Assembly (NCBI RefSeq): GCF_002355155.1 | Contig: NZ_AP017369.1 | Location: forward strand, 434,001-498,000 | Reading direction: 5' to 3' | DNA from: Corynebacterium suranareeae | GTDB taxonomy: Bacteria > Actinomycetota > Actinomycetes > Mycobacteriales > Mycobacteriaceae | Length of the DNA stretch: 64,000 nucleotides | Part shown: positions 8,144 through 16,719 of the stretch, in pieces | Layout: each line of letters starts with the position of its first letter | Position numbering within the stretch: position 1 is the stretch's first letter | Notes under the pieces: model-generated | What the model was told of the DNA's origin: nothing | Database searches by the model: none | The model's input: only the letters and a program-made list of their open reading frames with translations | Program-made: the position numbers and the translations under genes

Positions 8144-8617
8144 GTGACTACTTCCACCACCCCAAACACCATCGTTTCTTTAGAGGACGCTCCAGGCCTT
8201 ACCGGACAAGACCTCGGATTCTCCGAGTGGCGCACAGTTACTCAGGAGATGGTGAATACTTTCGCCGACGCCACCGATGATCAGCAGTGGATCCACACCG
8301 ATCCGGAACGAGCAAAGGATGGTCCTTTTGGCGCCCCGATTGCTCACGGTTTCCTCACCTTGTCCATGATCATTCCGTTCTGGGGCGAGCTGCTCGATGT
8401 CACCGGCGTGACCACCAAGGTCAACTATGGCCTGGACAAGGTACGTTTTACCTCACCAGTTAAGGTTGGTTCCCGCATCCGCATGGGTGCCGTCGTCCGC
8501 GAGATCACCGAGGTCAAGGGCAACGGCCTGCACCTGGTTGCTGATGGCACCATTGAGATTGAGGGGCAGGAGCGCCCAGCCGTCGTAGCTACCTTCCTCA
8601 CCCGCTTCTACGCCTAA
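8144..8617 (+). CDS. phdE: MaoC-like enoyl-CoA hydratase PhdE
   Basis: A 157-residue single hot-dog domain of the MaoC/R-specific hydratase type. The hydratase motif is visible: Asp in WIHTDPERAK and the His in IAHGFLTLSM, the usual Asp/His pair. It would hydrate cinnamoyl-CoA thioesters before oxidation by PhdB. The start is GTG 8144, with AAGGAG six bases upstream. It is the last gene of phdBCDE and is followed by a terminator. Confidence 0.87.
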   Translation: MTTSTTPNTIVSLEDAPGLTGQDLGFSEWRTVTQEMVNTFADATDDQQWIHTDPERAKDGPFGAPIAHGFLTLSMIIPFWGELLDVTGVTTKVNYGLDKVRFTSPVKVGSRIRMGAVVREITEVKGNGLHLVADGTIEIEGQERPAVVATFLTRFYA

Positions 8618-8648
8618 GAATTCGCTTTTCGACGCAAAAACCCATCCG

Positions 8649-8676
8649 GCGCATCCCATTAATTTATGGGATGCGC
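8649..8676 (+). terminator. Terminator after phdE
   Basis: GCGCATCCCAT and ATGGGATGCGC form a perfect 11-bp stem with a 6-base loop. It ends the phdBCDE transcript. Confidence 0.75.
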
Positions 8677-8713
8677 AGCGACTTTTCTCCCCAGTTCTAC
8701 GAAATGGCTTATT

Positions 8714-9559
8714 GTGACTAAGCTTGAGCCCATGGAGCATCCTGCTTACAGCCAATTGCGGCCGGTTACCCCGTCCGCATCTGTTGTTTTGTGCCCTAAT
8801 CCCGGTTATAGCTCGCTGGAAGGCACTAATTCTTGGGTTATCCGGGCACCAGAAGACCCCCGGAGCATTGTCATCGATCCAGGTCCTGAAGATGAGGGCC
8901 ACCTGAATGTTTTGAACTCTAAGGCAGATGAGGTGGGTCTTGTTCTTTTGACTCACCGTCATCATGATCATGCTGACGGAGCGCAGCGTTTCCGTCAGCT
9001 CACCGGTGCACCTGTGCGTGCAATGGACCCTACTTACTGCGCTGGTGCAGGTGAAGTCCATGACGGTGAGATCATCACGATTGATGGTGTTACCCCACAG
9101 ATTGAGGTAGTGGCAACCCCTGGCCACACTCGTGATTCTGTGTCTTATTTCATTTGGAGTGGAGTTCCCCATGAGTCCACTTTGGAAGGAATTGTTTCCG
9201 GTGATACTATCGCTGGCCGCCACACCACGATGATTTCAGAAACCGACGGTGACTTGGGCGAGTACCTGAATTCCTTGGCTATTTTGGAGGAGCGCGGTAA
9301 GAACATTCCGTTGCTTCCTGGACATGGCCCAGATGGTGAGGATGTCTCATCGTTTGCCCGTAAATACATTGAGCGTCGTGAGTTGCGTTTGGCTCAGATC
9401 CGCGAGATCTGGGAAACCCGCGGCCGTGATGTTTCTATGAAGGATCTAATCGACGCCATCTATGACGATGTTGATCCAGTTCTGCGTGGCGCTGCAGAGC
9501 AGTCCACTCACGTAGCGATTCGTTATCTGCAGGCTCAGGAAGCTGCTGCATCAAACTAA
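8714..9559 (+). CDS. Metallo-beta-lactamase-fold hydrolase (LACTB2-like)
   Basis: A 281-residue MBL-fold protein. Zinc ligands are in LTHRHHDHADG (HxHxDH), the His in TPGHTRDS, the Asp in VSGDTIAG and the His in LLPGHGPDG. A C-terminal helical region around ELRLAQIREIWETRGR resembles the LACTB2/Rv3677c group, some members of which are endoribonucleases. It occupies the Rv3677c place next to the Crp-type regulator. The start is uncertain: GTG 8714 and ATG 8732 are both possible, while an upstream ATG at 8666 lies inside the phdE terminator. Confidence 0.8.
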   Translation: MTKLEPMEHPAYSQLRPVTPSASVVLCPNPGYSSLEGTNSWVIRAPEDPRSIVIDPGPEDEGHLNVLNSKADEVGLVLLTHRHHDHADGAQRFRQLTGAPVRAMDPTYCAGAGEVHDGEIITIDGVTPQIEVVATPGHTRDSVSYFIWSGVPHESTLEGIVSGDTIAGRHTTMISETDGDLGEYLNSLAILEERGKNIPLLPGHGPDGEDVSSFARKYIERRELRLAQIREIWETRGRDVSMKDLIDAIYDDVDPVLRGAAEQSTHVAIRYLQAQEAAASN

Positions 9560-9573
9560 ACAAACTTAAAACA

Positions 9574-9626
9574 AAACCACATTGCCCCCAACACCTCCAG
9601 TAAGAGGTGTTGGGGCAATGTGGTTT
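9574..9626. terminator. Long bidirectional terminator after the MBL gene
   Basis: AAACCACATTGCCCC...AACACCTC and GAGGTGTTGGGGCAATGTGG pair over more than 20 bases, with a 6-base loop. Flanking A and T runs suit termination from both strands. Confidence 0.8.
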
Positions 9627-9774
9627 GGTGGACTTATTTCGTCAAGCCGCTTGACGATAGAAAGAATGTGCGAATATTCGTCTCGAATCGACTGCGAACC
9701 CACGAAACTGATCGAATATTTGCACGAATGACTGCCGCCGGTGCAAAAATTCTTTCGATTTAGAGCTTCACTTT

Positions 9775-9950
9775 TGATAGATGATCGAATTCTTGATCAG
9801 CAGACTTTCAGGTTTCACATTTACCCCACGAGCCTCAAAATTAACCACTCCTAGCATCGCTTTTAAGCGCTTCAAAAGCCCTGATCCATACTTTGAGTCA
9901 TGCGAGGAATTTGAACCCTTTGAATGGCCTGCTGGCAAAATCGGCTAACC
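9775..9950 (-). repeat. Dispersed intergenic repeat, copy 1
   Basis: Read on the minus strand it contains GCATGACTCAAAGTATGGAT, GAAGCGCTTAAAAGCGATG, TAATTTTGAGGC and CTGATCAAGAATTC. The same blocks recur in the same order at 14614-14745, 25605-25755, 47535-47695 and 62200-62345. Confidence 0.65.
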
Positions 9951-10063
9951 ACAACTGGATGCTTAAAGGAAAGCACACATTTTTCCCTTAACCCAACAAA
10001 GAAAACCGGACGCGCATCCCAAGAAATCTTGGGACGCCCGTCCGGTTTTGGGTGCGACTTTAC

Positions 10064-10747
10064 TTAACGTGCGCGACGTGCCAGGTGCTCGGTATCCACG
10101 ATGAGGACAGACTTGCCCTCGAGGCGGATCCAGCCACGGTGTGCGAAGGTGGCCAAAGCTTTGTTCACGGTCTCGCGGGAAGCGCCAACAAGCTGTGCGA
10201 TTTCTTCCTGGGTGAGGTCGTGGTTCACGCGCAGTGCGCCAGCTTCTTGGGTGCCGAAGCGGTTGGCTAGCTGCAGGAGAGTCTTGGCGACACGGCCTGG
10301 AACATCAGTGAAGATGAGGTCAGCTAGGGATGCATTGGTACGACGTAGACGACGAGCCAACACGCGCAGAAGCTGCTCTGCGATAGCTGGGTGATCAGCC
10401 ACCCAGTTGCGCAGCATGTCAGAGTTCATGGTTGCTGCGTGAACTTCGGTGACACACACTGCAGAGGAGGTACGTGGGCCTGGATCGAAGATGGAGAGCT
10501 CGCCGAACATATCGGAAGGACCCATGATGGTCAGCAGGTTTTCGCGGCCATCCGGTGCGTGGCGTGCTAGCTTCACTTTGCCGGAGGTGATGATGTAAAG
10601 GCGATCACCTGGTTCACCCTCATCAAAGATGGTTGCTCCGCGTGGGAAACGGACAGTTTCCATGTCATGGATGAGGTTATTGACTGCCGTTGGGTCAACG
10701 CCTTGAAAAATTCCGGCGCGCGACAGGATTTCCTGTACACCTTCCAC
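10064..10747 (-). CDS. glxR: cAMP-dependent global regulator GlxR (CRP family)
   Basis: A 227-residue CRP/FNR-family protein. Residues 1-115 form a cyclic-nucleotide-binding jelly roll, with the phosphate-binding cassette around [18 protein letters not shown]. The winged helix follows, with the HTH in [19 protein letters not shown]. GlxR binds TGTGA-N6-TCACA sites and controls a large share of C. glutamicum genes. The start is GTG 10747, with AAGGAG seven bases upstream. The neighbouring nth and MBL genes match the Rv3674c-Rv3677c order. The cyaB cyclase that supplies cAMP lies at 34551-36077 in this window. Confidence 0.96.
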   Translation of the reverse strand: MEGVQEILSRAGIFQGVDPTAVNNLIHDMETVRFPRGATIFDEGEPGDRLYIITSGKVKLARHAPDGRENLLTIMGPSDMFGELSIFDPGPRTSSAVCVTEVHAATMNSDMLRNWVADHPAIAEQLLRVLARRLRRTNASLADLIFTDVPGRVAKTLLQLANRFGTQEAGALRVNHDLTQEEIAQLVGASRETVNKALATFAHRGWIRLEGKSVLIVDTEHLARRAR

Positions 10748-10997
10748 TGCTTTTCTCCTTCATCTGCACACATCTTGTTTGAGTCCGGATGAGTGGCAAC
10801 ACCTGGGGTGTTAGGGTTTGAGATAAAATCCGGATGACACCTAACTGGAGGTATCTATTAATGTGGCAAAGACCACTCTACTATGCAATTGGTCACCATA
10901 TTAGTGCATTTGGCTAAAATGTCACAGTTTAAAAACTATGTTTTCAATATTCACAGATTGCTAGCAGCCAAAGTTTATTCTGCGAAAAACTTTAAGT

Positions 10998-11192
10998 TTA
11001 AGCTGCTGATGCTTCCTGCACTTCATACTCTTCTATCCCATCCGCACTGACAGTATCCTTCGCTAACTTTACCTCAGTGTTCTTCGGTGCGTCGGAGTGC
11101 AGGAAAGAGGACTCGATTCGCTCCATAGCAAATGCAAAAAGCATTAATAAGAGCGGGATGATCACCACAAGCAAACCTGTCATAGGTGTCAT
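10998..11192 (-). CDS. Small single-pass membrane protein
   Basis: A 64-residue protein with one transmembrane helix (about residues 5-23, GLLVVIIPLLLMLFAFAME) and an acidic C-terminal tail ending in EASAA. It sits between glxR and nth, where mycobacteria also carry a small membrane protein (Rv3675). ATG 11192 or ATG 11183 could start it; neither has a strong ribosome site. Function is unknown. Confidence 0.6.
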   Translation of the reverse strand: MTPMTGLLVVIIPLLLMLFAFAMERIESSFLHSDAPKNTEVKLAKDTVSADGIEEYEVQEASAA

Positions 11193-11228
11193 TCTAGTGC
11201 TGAATCAATTCCGCGCTAACTTAAGGGT

Positions 11229-12011
11229 ATGGGTTCGATTACTCCGCAGAAAAGGCCTCGTGTGGGTTCGCACATTGCCAACAAGGGCCAAGAGACTGAT
11301 ATTGGGCGTAAACGTCGTGCTCGGCGCATTAATCGCACGTTAACGGTTGCATATCCCGACGCGCATTGTGAATTGGATTTTACTAATCCTTTGGAGCTGA
11401 CTGTGGCCACGATTTTGTCTGCACAGTGCACCGATGTCCGGGTTAATCAGGTAACACCTGCGTTGTTTCGTCGTTATCCCACGGCTGCTGATTACGCCAA
11501 CGCTGATCGCGCCGAGTTGGAAGAGCTGATTCGGCCGACGGGGTTTTATCGCAACAAGGCGACCGCGTTAATCGGTCTGGGGGAAGCCCTTGATTCGCTT
11601 TACGACGGCCAGGTCCCCAGCACCTTAGCGCAGCTGGTTGAGCTGCCGGGAGTCGGGCGTAAAACTGCCAACGTAGTGCTGGGTAATGCTTTTGGTGTGC
11701 CGGGAATAACGGTGGATACACACTTTGGCAGGTTGGTCCGACGGTTAAAACTCACTGATGAGGAAGACCCTGTGAAGGTGGAAAAGGTGATGAACGAATT
11801 GATCGAAAAGCCTGAGTGGACCATGTTTTCACATCGACTCATCTTCCACGGACGTAGGATATGTCATAGTCGACGCGCCGCCTGTGGAGCCTGCATGCTT
11901 GCAGCTGATTGCCCCTCCTTTGGTTTGGAAGGGCCAGCGGATCCATTTGAGGCGCAAAAACTTATTAAAAGTGATGATAGGGAGCACCTGCTGAAAATGG
12001 CAGGAATGTAG
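11229..12011 (+). CDS. nth: Endonuclease III (base-excision repair glycosylase/AP lyase)
   Basis: A 260-residue HhH-GPD glycosylase that removes oxidised pyrimidines and nicks the abasic site. The helix-hairpin-helix [15 protein letters not shown] carries catalytic Lys145; Asp163 follows in TVDTHFGR. A [4Fe-4S] cluster is bound by Cys212, Cys219, Cys222 and Cys228 (spacing C-x6-C-x2-C-x5-C). The basic N-terminal extension ([11 protein letters not shown]) is typical of actinobacterial Nth. It is followed seven bases later by the thioredoxin-like gene, in the order of Rv3674c-Rv3673c. Confidence 0.95.
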   Translation: MGSITPQKRPRVGSHIANKGQETDIGRKRRARRINRTLTVAYPDAHCELDFTNPLELTVATILSAQCTDVRVNQVTPALFRRYPTAADYANADRAELEELIRPTGFYRNKATALIGLGEALDSLYDGQVPSTLAQLVELPGVGRKTANVVLGNAFGVPGITVDTHFGRLVRRLKLTDEEDPVKVEKVMNELIEKPEWTMFSHRLIFHGRRICHSRRAACGACMLAADCPSFGLEGPADPFEAQKLIKSDDREHLLKMAGM

Positions 12012-12018
12012 AAAACAA

Positions 12019-12570
12019 ATGACAAGCAGTGCAAAGTGGTCCATCGTTGGTGTTGTCATCATCCTGGCAGTGTTGGTGGTGTTAATCCCGCAGCTTGTGG
12101 GTGGGAATAATGCTGAAGAAGATCGGGGGGAGGCGTCGATAAGCAATATTGCAAAGCGCCCGGACTGCGTTGCCTCCGGTGCGGCGGGTGTGGAGCTGCC
12201 CTGCCTGGGCGGTGAAAATGGCGCGGGTAATGAGCTGCCGACCGTGGTGAATCTGTGGGCGTGGTGGTGCGAGCCATGCCGCGCGGAGCTACCGATTTTT
12301 GATGAGTTTGAACAAGCCCACCCAGAGCTCAACGTCGTGGGTGTGCATGCGGACCAAAATGCTGCCAATGGGGCTGCACTGCTGAACGATTTGGGCGTTA
12401 ATCTATCCAGCTACCAGGATGATTCGAATCTTTTCGCAGGCACCCTAGGGCTACCCGGCGTTGTACCGATCACGATTGTTGTCTCCCCGGAAGGAGAGGT
12501 CGTGGGCACGTTCCCGCAGCCTTTCGAATCAATCGAGGATCTGGAAAACGCTGTGGCAGGGGTGCTATAA
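12019..12570 (+). CDS. Membrane-anchored TlpA-like thiol-disulfide oxidoreductase
   Basis: A 183-residue protein with an N-terminal signal anchor (residues 7-27) and an extracytoplasmic thioredoxin fold. The active site is WCEPC with Cys84 and Cys87. Extra cysteines at 50 and 62 before the fold could form a structural disulfide. It probably reduces or forms disulfides in exported proteins. It lies between nth and the Nudix gene, with its stop codon directly abutting the next GTG start. Confidence 0.88.
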   Translation: MTSSAKWSIVGVVIILAVLVVLIPQLVGGNNAEEDRGEASISNIAKRPDCVASGAAGVELPCLGGENGAGNELPTVVNLWAWWCEPCRAELPIFDEFEQAHPELNVVGVHADQNAANGAALLNDLGVNLSSYQDDSNLFAGTLGLPGVVPITIVVSPEGEVVGTFPQPFESIEDLENAVAGVL

Positions 12571-13314
12571 GTGCACACTTTTCCCGATTTGCCCCACGAT
12601 TTTCCCGGGCAAAACACAGAGCTAGCCCCAGATAAAGCGCCCGTGTGGATGCATCGGCTCATCCACCGAATTCAAACCGGGCGCATGGCCGACCCCTTGG
12701 AAGGATCAGAGCCTATAGGTACTACCGATGCGGAGAAAAGAGCCGCGGTGCTCATGCTGTTTTCCGGGTCGGAAACCTCCTTTGATCTACCCAATGATGC
12801 TTCCGTGCTGCTGACGCACCGCACTCCCACGATGCGCTCACATGCAGGTCAGATTGCTTTTCCCGGTGGCAGAATTGATCCCACCGACGCCAACGCAGTG
12901 GACTGTGCATTCCGTGAAGCGTGGGAAGAAACCGGCCTGGATCGCCGGACCGCAACCCCATTAGCCCAGCTCAACGAAGTCCATATTCGTGCAACCGGCT
13001 ACCCGGTCTACCCAATCCTTGGACACTGGCACACACCCTCACCTGTGGCAGTCGCCAGCCCCCACGAAACAGACGAAGTCTTTGATGCCCCGTTATACGA
13101 TCTCATCGACCCTAAAAACCGGCTCATGGTTGGCTGGCGCCAATGGCACGGACCAGCATTTAGAATCAACGACTACATCATCTGGGGATTCACCGGTGGG
13201 CTGCTTTCCGCGATCTTAGATACTGCGGGTTGGGCAGCAGAATGGGACACCAACCGCATCTACGACCTGGAAAATACTTTGGCAACATCGAGAAATAATG
13301 AGCGGATGCGTTAG
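12571..13314 (+). CDS. Nudix hydrolase, CoA diphosphatase type
   Basis: A 247-residue Nudix protein. The region LLTHRTPTMRSHAGQIAFPGG matches the CoA pyrophosphatase (NudL) signature that precedes the Nudix box. The Nudix box itself is GRIDPT-D-x7-REAWEETGL, with Asp in the first acidic position where Glu is usual; the REAWEE core is intact. It would cleave CoA or acyl-CoA to 3',5'-ADP and phosphopantetheine. GTG 12571 follows the upstream stop codon with no gap, indicating coupled translation. Confidence 0.87.
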   Translation: MHTFPDLPHDFPGQNTELAPDKAPVWMHRLIHRIQTGRMADPLEGSEPIGTTDAEKRAAVLMLFSGSETSFDLPNDASVLLTHRTPTMRSHAGQIAFPGGRIDPTDANAVDCAFREAWEETGLDRRTATPLAQLNEVHIRATGYPVYPILGHWHTPSPVAVASPHETDEVFDAPLYDLIDPKNRLMVGWRQWHGPAFRINDYIIWGFTGGLLSAILDTAGWAAEWDTNRIYDLENTLATSRNNERMR

Positions 13315-13404
13315 GTTGCCACGCATTGGTGGCCTAAAATCGAAACGGTCTAAAAATTAAGCAGTACATTTAATCAATTTTCGAAAGCGTAGAACACCAA
13401 ACAA

Positions 13405-14601
13405 TTGTTGAGCCCCAGCCTGGTCGTCGATGCCATCATCGTCCTCGTCATGGCATTCGCCTTGTGGGGCGGTTGGCGTCAAGGAGCCTTCACCTCACTG
13501 CTATCCACCGTCGGTGTCGTCTCTGGCCTGGTGGTTGGTGCAGCAGCAGCTCCATTCGTGATGAGCCTAACCGACTCCACGGCCCTTCGCTTCCTCCTTG
13601 CCATTGGCACCGTGGTGCTCTTGGTGGGACTCGGCAATCTCATTGGTGCACATCTCGGCGCTGCAATTCGAGACAACATCAAATTCCGCAGCTCCCGAAC
13701 ACTAGATTCCGGACTCGGCGCGATTTTCCAAGTACTGGCGACGCTCATCGTAGTGTGGCTCGTTGCGATTCCCCTGGCCACAGGCCTGCCGGGAACAGTT
13801 GCAAGTGGCATCAGAGATTCTCGAATCCTGCATTTCGTAGACGGACACACACCCCAAGGCCTGGATACACTCCCGTCCAAAATTGCAGCCATGCTCAGCG
13901 AATCGGGCCTACCACCACTGATTTCCCCCTTCACCGGTGGATCATCAGTAGAAGTAGACGCTCCAGAAATCAACGTTGCGGATGTGGAATTGGTAGAGGC
14001 AATGCGACCATCGGTGATCCACGTGATGGGCGATGCCCAAGAATGCAGCCGACGCCTCATGGGGTCAGGATTTGTAGCAGCACCTGATTACGTGGTGACC
14101 AACGCTCACGTGGTTGCCGGAACATCCATGGTTAGCTTGGATACAATGATCGGCACCCGCTCAGCCGAAGTAGTGTTCTACGACCCAGACCTTGATATCG
14201 CAGTGCTCTACAGCCCAGGACTTGGCCTAGATCCACTCACGTGGGCATCTACGCCACTAGATACAGGCGACGAAGCAATCGTCATGGGATTCCCACAGTC
14301 CGGACCATTCAATGCTTCAGCCGCCAGGGTGCGCGAAAGAATCATGATCACTGGCAGCAACATTTACGCCAACGGCCAACATGAACGCGAAGCCTACTCA
14401 GTGCGCGGATCCATTCAGTCCGGAAATTCCGGCGGCCCGATGACCAACGAAGCTGGCGAAGTAGTCGGCGTTGTTTTTGGTGCAGCAATTGATGGATCAG
14501 ATACCGGATACGTCCTTACTGCAGAAGAAGTCCAAAACCGCATTGGAGATATCTCGATGCTCACCCAGCCGGTCGATACCATGCAGTGTGCTGTTTCCTA
14601 A
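13405..14601 (+). CDS. Periplasmic serine protease, MarP-like (CvpA + trypsin fold)
   Basis: A 398-residue protein with four N-terminal transmembrane segments (CvpA-like domain, residues 6-125) and a C-terminal chymotrypsin-type protease. The triad is His235 (TNAHVVAG), Asp264 (DLDIAVL) and Ser342 (SGNSGGP). Cys214 and Cys395 match the positions of the disulfide that stabilises mycobacterial MarP, a protease needed for acid and oxidative stress resistance. The start is probably TTG 13405 or 13408; no good ATG or ribosome site is present. Context (Rv3671c position) supports the assignment. Confidence 0.88.
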   Translation: MLSPSLVVDAIIVLVMAFALWGGWRQGAFTSLLSTVGVVSGLVVGAAAAPFVMSLTDSTALRFLLAIGTVVLLVGLGNLIGAHLGAAIRDNIKFRSSRTLDSGLGAIFQVLATLIVVWLVAIPLATGLPGTVASGIRDSRILHFVDGHTPQGLDTLPSKIAAMLSESGLPPLISPFTGGSSVEVDAPEINVADVELVEAMRPSVIHVMGDAQECSRRLMGSGFVAAPDYVVTNAHVVAGTSMVSLDTMIGTRSAEVVFYDPDLDIAVLYSPGLGLDPLTWASTPLDTGDEAIVMGFPQSGPFNASAARVRERIMITGSNIYANGQHEREAYSVRGSIQSGNSGGPMTNEAGEVVGVVFGAAIDGSDTGYVLTAEEVQNRIGDISMLTQPVDTMQCAVS

Positions 14602-14613
14602 TCTGATTGGGTG

Positions 14614-14745
14614 CATTTTTGTGGTTAGGCGTTTATCGCTCGTTTAAGGGCTCGAGTTTTTCGCATGAGTGTTTGTATGGGTAGGGGCTTGAAATCGTCT
14701 TAGAAGCGCTCCTGGGGAGGTATCACCTTTAGGGTTTGGAGGCTG
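14614..14745 (+). repeat. Dispersed intergenic repeat, copy 2
   Basis: It shares GCATGAGTGTTTGTATGG, GTCTTAGAAGCGCT and a TTTGGAGGCT end with the other copies, on the plus strand. Confidence 0.6.
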
Positions 14746-14754
14746 AATTTGAGC

Positions 14755-14890
14755 CAGACCAAACCAGGAGACCCAGAATCTTTAAAAAGTGGAATGTTGG
14801 GTCTCTGTGTTTGGCATTGAGGGCGATTCACCAAACCAGGAGACCCACAAACTTCGAAAACGTGATTTCTGGGTCTCCTGGTTTGGTCTG
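14755..14890. repeat. CCAAACCAGGAGACCCA repeat cluster with 24-nt perfect inverted arms
   Basis: 14755-14778 (starting CAGACCAAACCAGGAGACCC) and 14867-14890 are exact reverse complements over 24 bases. A third, direct copy (CACCAAACCAGGAGACCCAC) is at 14829-14848, and a partial inverted copy (TTGGGTCTCTGTGTTTGG) at 14797-14814. The whole can fold into a long hairpin between two convergent genes. Confidence 0.75.
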
Positions 14891-15008
14891 CGCATGGTCT
14901 TCGCGCAGACAGGACGCTCAGACCAGTTCAGACCAGACACAGAGGACAAGATTTTCTATTTCCTCAGTTTTTGTCACGCCTGTCTGGTCTTCTGACTCGA
15001 TGTCCGCA

Positions 15009-15998
15009 CTACTGAGGCTTAAAAGCAGAGCGCGCAAATTCAGCGATGGTCTTTGCGAATTCACCGGGGTGCTCAAGATAGGGCAACTCAAATCCGCCGG
15101 GGATTGCAATGGCGGTGAATGCTCCCGTTGCTCGAGATCGAGCGATGTTGGCTAAATGTTCCCAGCGTCTGGTGTTTGTTTTTAAAAGCCACACGGGTGC
15201 CGAGACTGTTTTGTTAGGTACCGAGCCGACGAGGTAGCGGTTGGTGCGGATGATCGGCGTGGTGGTGCGATCGATGGATAGTGCTTTTTTCCGAAGCAGC
15301 ACAGTTTCTATAAAGGCATTGCTGCGTTGGTACGAGGGGGAGGTATTGCTGACGATTTCCCGCCGAGCGGCGCGGGTGACTTTGATTTGGAAAAGTGGGT
15401 GGAGGAATGACGTAAGCCGGCTGATGTCGGTGAGGTGGAGGTAGGGTTTTCGTCGAATAGCGCGGCGCATGTCTGCAGGGTGAATGGCACCGAGGGAGAC
15501 AAGTCCACGGGTGCGTTGGGGGTACATTGAGGCGGTGGCCCAGGCGATGCTGGCGCCGGTGTCGGAGCCGACGAGGAGGGCGTCGTCGTGGCCGAGGGCT
15601 GCGATCACGCTGTTGATTTCACCGGCGGCGTGGCGGAGATCGTAGCCTGTTGGTGGTTTGTCGGACATTCCGTATCCGCGCAGGTCAATGGCGGCGACGT
15701 GGTAGCCTGCTTGGGCAAGTGGGTCGATGACATCGCGGTAGTCGTACCAACCACCAAAAGCCCCATGGATCAAAAGGATCAAGGGGTCGGTGGGGGAGCC
15801 TGCTTCTGCTAAATGGAGGCGGATGCCGCGCACGGAGACGTGGTCGTGGGTGAACGGGCCGTCTAGGGCAATGATGCCGGGGGAGCGTTCAATTGATGCG
15901 ATGGTGCTGGCCAGGCCCCGTTTGGAGCTGGCGGTTTTGGCGCGGCTGCCGGTGATGAGGCGGGTGAGGGGAGACGTCGAAAAGCTAAAAAAGGCCAT
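15009..15998 (-). CDS. Alpha/beta hydrolase, epoxide hydrolase-like
   Basis: A 329-residue alpha/beta hydrolase. The oxyanion region is LLIHGAFGGWYD, and the nucleophile elbow VGSDTGAS has Asp146, as in epoxide hydrolases and haloalkane dehalogenases rather than serine esterases. The catalytic His is probably in YLEHPGEF near the C-terminus. ATG 15998 is chosen because AGGAG lies six bases upstream. It follows the DUF1469 gene by 16 bases, in the mycobacterial ephE order (Rv3670-Rv3669). The substrate is unknown. Confidence 0.85.
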   Translation of the reverse strand: MAFFSFSTSPLTRLITGSRAKTASSKRGLASTIASIERSPGIIALDGPFTHDHVSVRGIRLHLAEAGSPTDPLILLIHGAFGGWYDYRDVIDPLAQAGYHVAAIDLRGYGMSDKPPTGYDLRHAAGEINSVIAALGHDDALLVGSDTGASIAWATASMYPQRTRGLVSLGAIHPADMRRAIRRKPYLHLTDISRLTSFLHPLFQIKVTRAARREIVSNTSPSYQRSNAFIETVLLRKKALSIDRTTTPIIRTNRYLVGSVPNKTVSAPVWLLKTNTRRWEHLANIARSRATGAFTAIAIPGGFELPYLEHPGEFAKTIAEFARSAFKPQ

Positions 15999-16014
15999 CG
16001 AAGTCTCCTCTTTT

Positions 16015-16566
16015 TTAGTTCTTGCCGGTGACAGCGCCAGGGCTGTGGAAGGACGCAGAGGTGTACAGTCCACGCTTGTTGGAGCGCTCGAGTTTTTCCG
16101 TTGCCTGGCCAGGGACGAGGTTTTTCAGCTCATTGACCGACTGGATGGTGTTCTTTGGCGCACCCATCTTCTTGACCTTGCGCCAGCCGAAGAGGGCTAG
16201 AGCTGCGGCGAGAACCAGCATGAATAGGAAAACGATGAGGAAAGCAGCCCATGGCTTGATCCATTCGCTCAGCAGGGCTGCAACGAAGAAGAAAAAGAAG
16301 AAAGAGCTGTATAGCGCGATAACTCCAGCGACGCTGAATGCGCCACCGCCCACGGCTGCTTTCTTGGCTTCGCCTGCGAGTTCCGTCTTTGCCAGCTCAA
16401 CTTCAGCACGGAAAAGGCTGGACATTTGGGATGTTGCGTTGGAGATCAGCGTGCCGATGGACGCCTCACCGCTCACGCTGGTGTCCACATCGCTGAGGGG
16501 AATTGAATCAACTTTTGGTGCAAACGCGCTGCTACCGTCAGTAAAAAGTCCGTCTTTGTTGCTCAC
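16015..16566 (-). CDS. DUF1469 / holin superfamily III-like membrane protein
   Basis: A 183-residue protein with a hydrophilic N-terminus, an amphipathic region (SLFRAEVELAKTELAGEAKKAA) and two transmembrane helices (about residues 75-97 and 105-127), the pattern of the actinobacterial phage holin superfamily III/DUF1469. Despite the name these are chromosomal membrane proteins without proven holin activity. The start is GTG 16566 with GGAGGAG upstream. It forms an operon with the epoxide hydrolase. Confidence 0.8.
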   Translation of the reverse strand: MSNKDGLFTDGSSAFAPKVDSIPLSDVDTSVSGEASIGTLISNATSQMSSLFRAEVELAKTELAGEAKKAAVGGGAFSVAGVIALYSSFFFFFFVAALLSEWIKPWAAFLIVFLFMLVLAAALALFGWRKVKKMGAPKNTIQSVNELKNLVPGQATEKLERSNKRGLYTSASFHSPGAVTGKN

Positions 16567-16719
16567 GTGGAAGCTCCTCCGTGTCTAAAATTAGCGTTCG
16601 TTATTCCCAATCGTGCCACGAAATCTCATCTTGGGTGAAGTTTAGCGTGTGAAATACATATTAAACGATGCTTGTCGACGCACCCACCCACCATGCCACT
16701 TAAGCCTGTCAGGTGAGGC

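Larger units (their letters stand above)
9560..10063. other. Convergent intergenic region with a dispersed repeat
   Basis: No gene is seen. After the terminator there are cGAATATTcG-type short palindromes (9668-9735), then GTGCAAAAATTCTTTCGATTT (9751-9771) and a copy of the ~150-bp dispersed repeat family (9775-9950). A second hairpin close to the glxR stop codon (about 10006-10048, ACCGGACG...CGTCCGGT) is probably the glxR terminator. Confidence 0.6.
14602..15008. other. Convergent intergenic region made of repeats
   Basis: No gene is supported. 14614-14745 is a copy of the dispersed ~150-bp family. 14755-14890 holds three near-identical 18-20-nt blocks, two direct and one inverted, plus a partial fourth. 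The remainder (14891-15008) has GACAGG/CAGACC-rich sequence without a clear structure. Confidence 0.6.

Noticed and set aside
10748..10997. Possible GlxR autoregulatory site (TGGTCACCATATTAGTGCA region)
   Set aside because: Only a weak match to TGTGA-N6-TCACA, so not listed as a site.
12840..12940. Loss of Nudix activity because of Asp instead of Glu in the first acidic position
   Set aside because: The essential REAWEE core is intact and CoA-type members tolerate variation there; not enough to call it inactive.
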